Assembly (NCBI RefSeq): GCF_024649945.1
Contig: NZ_JANKMS010000001.1
Coordinates: 868,001-932,000, forward strand
From: Flavobacterium panacis
GTDB taxonomy: Bacteria; Bacteroidota; Bacteroidia; Flavobacteriales; Flavobacteriaceae
Direction of reading: 5' to 3'
DNA length: 64,000 nt
Part shown: in pieces, positions 60,939 through 64,000 of the stretch
How positions within the stretch are numbered: the first letter of the stretch is position 1
Layout: every line of letters starts with the position of its first letter
Position numbers and translations under genes: made by a program
The notes under the pieces: generated by a model
Told to the model about the DNA's origin: nothing
What the model saw: the letters and a program-made list of their open reading frames with translations, nothing else
Databases searched by the model: none

Positions 60939-61936
60939 GCCGCGATTTCTTTATGAAAGTTCTTAATCAGTTTAATGAACATTATAATTGAACCTACAAA
61001 ATATACTGGAAGTACAAAAAATAATAATTCCCAAATGTTAGAGAAATCAACATTCTCAAAAATTCTAAACAAAACTATGTTTCCACCAATATAACCGTAA
61101 ACGATCATAAAAACGTACAGAGACATTGCTTTGTAATCGTAACTTATCTTATAAAAATAATAAGTAGAAGCCGCCAAAATCACAGCAAATATGATCCATG
61201 TTAAAGTATCATAACCAGTCAAATTACTAATTGCTGCGATACTTATGATATGCAATGCAAAAGTGAGGAAAACCAATCCAAAATGAGTTTTTAAAGCAAT
61301 TCGGCGACTGTAAATCGTCCATAAGATTAACAAAACTCCGAGCATTACAGCCGAATAACTTAAATTCTGACTTGCATATAAATTGTTGCTATCGTTAAAA
61401 ATATCCTGAGGCGTAACCGAAAGTCCGATGTAGGCTGCTAAACCTGTAATCGCAATCGTTAAAACGCTTCTATTGTCAAAATAATAGGCACAAAAGAAAC
61501 TCACAATGGTCGGAACCAAAGTTGCTAATCCGTAATGCTCTCCAAAAGGTTTATATTGAAACTGCAGATATCCGATAAAAATACAAGTCAAAATATTACC
61601 CGCCAAAACGAGATATTCTAAAACAGGATGCTCAAAAGTTGTTTCTTCTTTCTGAAAGCCCTTAGAATGCTTAAAACAGTAAAAAAAACAAACTACAATT
61701 ACAATTAAAAGAAGAGAAAGAATAGCAATATGCCCAATTGAATCTATGTTTTCATAAATTAAAATTCCAATTCCAGACGTAAACAACAATACTGATAAAT
61801 AAAGGAAGAACTTCAATTCTGCATTTACCGAAAAGATATTCAAATTTCGATATGCTTTTATTTCTTCAAACTGATTTTCTGTTATTAAGCCTTTTTCAAA
61901 AAGAACTTCAGTGGATTGTTCGTTAAATTTTTTCAT
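60935..61936 (-). CDS. DUF2157 membrane protein
   Basis: A 333-residue membrane protein. The N-terminus has a short soluble domain (STEVLFEKGLITENQFEEI, KAYRNLNIFSVN), the DUF2157 entry motif, followed by about nine to ten transmembrane helices. I prefer the ATG at 61936, since GAGG lies five bases upstream; an ATG at 61945 would add three residues. It is coupled to the next gene by a four-base overlap. Function unknown. Confidence 0.8.
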   Translation of the reverse strand: MKKFNEQSTEVLFEKGLITENQFEEIKAYRNLNIFSVNAELKFFLYLSVLLFTSGIGILIYENIDSIGHIAILSLLLIVIVVCFFYCFKHSKGFQKEETTFEHPVLEYLVLAGNILTCIFIGYLQFQYKPFGEHYGLATLVPTIVSFFCAYYFDNRSVLTIAITGLAAYIGLSVTPQDIFNDSNNLYASQNLSYSAVMLGVLLILWTIYSRRIALKTHFGLVFLTFALHIISIAAISNLTGYDTLTWIIFAVILAASTYYFYKISYDYKAMSLYVFMIVYGYIGGNIVLFRIFENVDFSNIWELLFFVLPVYFVGSIIMFIKLIKNFHKEIAA

Positions 61937-62126
61937 TTGCCTCATTTAAACCTAAACTCAAATATATGGAATTAGTATGAATTTTCTCTTCTTTAATAAA
62001 TTGTAGAAAGCAATTGTTTCTTTTACTCTAATTTACACAATAAAAAGGCCAATTTATTTAGTGTAAAAACAACACTTATAATTCTTATAATCAAATCTTT
62101 AAAACATAAAAAAGTGATAAATTAAT

Positions 62127-62169
62127 TTGAATTTATTTTTATTCTTTTACATTTGTGCAATCGATTACA
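62127..62169 (+). promoter_or_regulatory. Pectate lyase promoter with LacI-type dyad
   Basis: TTG at 62127-62129 and TACATTTG at 62148-62155, 18 bases apart, are a full Bacteroidota promoter. TGTGCAATCGATTACA (62154-62169) covers the predicted start of transcription: AATCGATT core with TG/CA outer bases, the shape of LacI-family operators. A repressor bound here would block initiation. The 5' leader to the ATG at 62201 is about 40 bases. Confidence 0.65.
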
Positions 62170-62200
62170 TTAAACTATCAAACCACAAAAAAAACCACAA

Positions 62201-63520
62201 ATGAAAACAAAACTTATGCTATTGGCATTGCTTATGCCTTGCTCCTTTCTCTTTGCTCAAAATTATTTTATGAGTGCACCAGAAGGATTTGGAGCTTCTG
62301 CAACTGGCGGAGGAAGTGCTACTCCTGTTACTGTCACTACTTTGGCTGATTTTACAGCAAAGCTTAAACTCACAACACCACAGGTTATTTTAGTTTCTGG
62401 AACTATAACCTTTCCGTACACCAGCTTGCAAATAAATGACAAAACAATTATCGGACTTCCTGGTGCCCGATTAGTGAATCTGGATCAAACTGCAACAGGT
62501 TCTGGAATCTTAAATTTAAAACCGGGATCAAACAATATTATCATTAGAAATTTAATTTTTGAAGGCCCTGGCGCATACGATGTTGACGGACGAGACAACC
62601 TTACATCTGAAGCAACCAATATCTGGGTAGACCATTGTGAATTTCAAGACGGAATGGATGGTAACTTTGACAACAAAGGCGCTGCAGATAATGTAACGGT
62701 TTCTTGGTGTAAATTCACTTATCTTAAAGCTCCGAAACCAGGAGGTTCTGGTGGTGCAGACGATCACCGATTTTCTGATTTAGTTGGATCTTCAAAATCT
62801 GATGCTCCAGCAGATGGTCATTACAGTATAACTTTCAAAAATTGTTATTGGGCAGAAGGTTGCAAAGAAAGAATGCCAAGAGCTAGAAATGCACAGCTTC
62901 ATATCTTGAATTGCTATTACAATACTTCGGTTTCTGGATCACTAGCAATTGGTTTAGGTGGTGGTAACAATAATACTAATTGCTACGTTGAAGGCACCGA
63001 TTTTGCTAAAATTGGAACTGCTTTTAAAAATTACGTGAGTACAGACGGCGGTACAATTGGAATTTCTTTTAATGATTGTTTGAATGCTCCTGCAAATTCT
63101 GGAACAGCAGTAACAAAACCTGCTTATTCGTATAGTGTTTTACCAACTGCAAATGTTGCAGGTTTTATTTCGAATGCAACTTGCGGTGCCGGAGCAACTC
63201 TTCAGGTTACCAATCAAGGTGTTTTGTCTACGAGCTGTAATAATTTAGGCTTAAATGATAATGTAAAAAATAGTTTGGAATTAAAATATTATCCTTCAGT
63301 TATCAATCGTCTTTTGAATATTGATTTTTCAAGTTCTGACAATGGTTTAGCTGAAGTAGATTTATTTTCTTCAAATGGATCAAAAGTATATTCGCATTCT
63401 AAAAATGTTGTTCCAGATGAAAAATTAGAACTCAATGTCGGAAATCTTTCAAAAGGCATTTATATCTGTAAAGTTAAAATCGACAACAAAAGCAAAACAT
63501 TTAAATTGGTCAAAAACTAA
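62201..63520 (+). CDS. Secreted pectate lyase (polysaccharide lyase family 1) with T9SS tail
   Basis: A 439-residue exported enzyme with signal peptide MKTKLMLLALLMPCSFLFAQ. The parallel beta-helix of PL1 is evident: ATGGGSATPVTVTTLADFTA, IIIRNLIFEGPGAYDVDGRD, TNIWVDHCEFQDGMDGNFDN (calcium-binding Asp) and the catalytic-region EGCKERMPRARNAQLHILNC. The C-terminus (KYYPSVINRLLNIDF then KTFKLVKN) is a type IX secretion sorting domain. It cleaves polygalacturonate by beta-elimination and is probably displayed outside the cell. Control by a LacI-type repressor is inferred from the dyad at the promoter. Confidence 0.94.
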   Translation: MKTKLMLLALLMPCSFLFAQNYFMSAPEGFGASATGGGSATPVTVTTLADFTAKLKLTTPQVILVSGTITFPYTSLQINDKTIIGLPGARLVNLDQTATGSGILNLKPGSNNIIIRNLIFEGPGAYDVDGRDNLTSEATNIWVDHCEFQDGMDGNFDNKGAADNVTVSWCKFTYLKAPKPGGSGGADDHRFSDLVGSSKSDAPADGHYSITFKNCYWAEGCKERMPRARNAQLHILNCYYNTSVSGSLAIGLGGGNNNTNCYVEGTDFAKIGTAFKNYVSTDGGTIGISFNDCLNAPANSGTAVTKPAYSYSVLPTANVAGFISNATCGAGATLQVTNQGVLSTSCNNLGLNDNVKNSLELKYYPSVINRLLNIDFSSSDNGLAEVDLFSSNGSKVYSHSKNVVPDEKLELNVGNLSKGIYICKVKIDNKSKTFKLVKN

Positions 63521-63535
63521 ATTTTGCTCCATAAA

Positions 63536-63568
63536 AAAAGGTCATTGAAACAAATCAATGACCTTTTA
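63536..63568. terminator. Intrinsic terminator
   Basis: A 12-bp perfect stem (63536-63547 with 63556-63567) with A and T runs; between the pectate lyase gene and the convergent argH. Confidence 0.92.
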
Positions 63569-63593
63569 CTTTTTATAGCTTATTTTTTAAATT

Positions 63594-64000
63594 TTAAAAA
63601 GCAGCTTTCATTTTATCTTTAATCGCATCTAAGCATAAATTATTGATACTACCTTCGTGCGTGTGTTTGGTTTCTTTTGGAGATTTGTATGTTCCTGCTT
63701 CCAATTGTTCCGCAACAGCTTTGTAAGCATCTCTAAATGGCATTCCTGCAACCACCATTTCGTTTAAAGTATCTACTGTAAATAAATAATCGTATTTTTT
63801 ATCTTCTAAAATATGATCTTTTACTGTGATGTCTTTAATTGAGAAAATCGCAATATCCAAACAAGCTTTCAAGTTTTGAATTGCTGGAAATAACCCTTCT
63901 TTTAAAAGCTGTAAATCTCTATGATAACCGCTTGGAAGATTATTGGTAATTAAAGTGATTTCGTAAGGAAGTGCCTGAATCTTGTTGCATTTTCCTCTGA
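63594..64000 (-). CDS. argH: Argininosuccinate lyase, C-terminal part (gene continues past window)
   Basis: The minus-strand frame is open to base 64000. Visible text includes LRGKCNKIQ-like RGKCNKIQALPYEITLITNN, LPSGYHRDLQLLKEG and the C-terminal VDTLNEMVVAGMPFRDAYKA. This is the end of argininosuccinate lyase, following the GSSIMP-containing part that must lie beyond the edge. It makes arginine and fumarate from argininosuccinate. The TTG/Met at 63872 is internal, not a start. A strong terminator lies downstream. Confidence 0.93.
   Translation of the reverse strand, partial: RGKCNKIQALPYEITLITNNLPSGYHRDLQLLKEGLFPAIQNLKACLDIAIFSIKDITVKDHILEDKKYDYLFTVDTLNEMVVAGMPFRDAYKAVAEQLEAGTYKSPKETKHTHEGSINNLCLDAIKDKMKAAF

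Noticed and set aside
63595..63872. A complete small gene ending at 63594 with a start at 63872
   Set aside because: The frame continues to the window edge and encodes the C-terminus of argininosuccinate lyase.

Overview
The window is a continuous piece of an AT-rich Bacteroidota chromosome, most likely a Flavobacterium. The evidence is type IX secretion (T9SS) tails on secreted proteins, lipoproteins with SC-type lipoboxes, a YtxJ-type bacillithiol-linked protein, ACOX-like acyl-CoA dehydrogenase, DUF6377, DUF4142 and DUF1328 families, many TAnnTTTG minus-7 boxes (some with TTG about 18-19 bases upstream), and an intergenic element resembling the flavobacterial flavo-1 motif. I see no rRNA, tRNA, insertion sequence, prophage or CRISPR array. 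Both ends cut genes: a flavin split-barrel gene on the left and argH on the right.

0-7.7 kb is rich in stress-type genes: split-barrel flavoprotein, Fpg/Nei glycosylase translationally coupled to a DUF72 protein, DUF892 ferritin-like protein, an extremely acidic protein, DUF5661, a 53-residue DUF1328 membrane protein, topoisomerase IB, a small SAP-like protein and a DUF4142 lipoprotein. 7.9-11.9 kb holds aldo/keto reductase, zinc alcohol dehydrogenase, cupin and AraC regulator on one strand, resembling the YqhC-YqhD-DkgA carbonyl-detoxification logic. 12.2-26.1 kb mixes carbohydrate enzymes (GH2, DUF1349, GH3, with a DUF6377 regulator) with a TlpA-like thioredoxin, an ArsR-OYE operon, a tyrosyl-tRNA synthetase and an acyltransferase. 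26.3-37.6 kb holds an acyl-CoA dehydrogenase/oxidase, a divergent EamA/MocR pair, bestrophin plus a USP-like protein, an OmpR-type two-component system and two outer-membrane proteins. 37.7-52.7 kb is mostly metabolism: aspA, pentapeptide protein, guaC-GNAT, miaE, glyA diverging from fahA, aguA and aguB around a choice-of-anchor I lipoprotein and an OmpA protein, then a RelE/ParE-type toxin-antitoxin pair. 52.8-64 kb holds a lipoprotein, a flavo-1-like element, YedI, small and T9SS-type secreted proteins, clpB, ytxJ, a DUF2157-type membrane pair, a pectate lyase and the end of argH.

The most interesting signal is in front of tyrS: a 36-codon unannotated reading frame with three consecutive Tyr codons, mutually exclusive RNA pairings and an intrinsic terminator directly before the tyrS start. 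This reads as a tyrosine-sensing transcription attenuator. Second, many intergenic spaces carry long inverted repeats built from tandem short words (7-10 bases), with different words at different sites; two sites share one composite architecture. Third, two regulator genes (arsR, araC) have a TAnnTTTG box ending exactly four bases before their ATG, predicting leaderless transcripts, and pectate lyase carries a LacI-type dyad at its predicted transcription start. All functional statements are inferred from sequence and family knowledge; no searches or folding programs were run.
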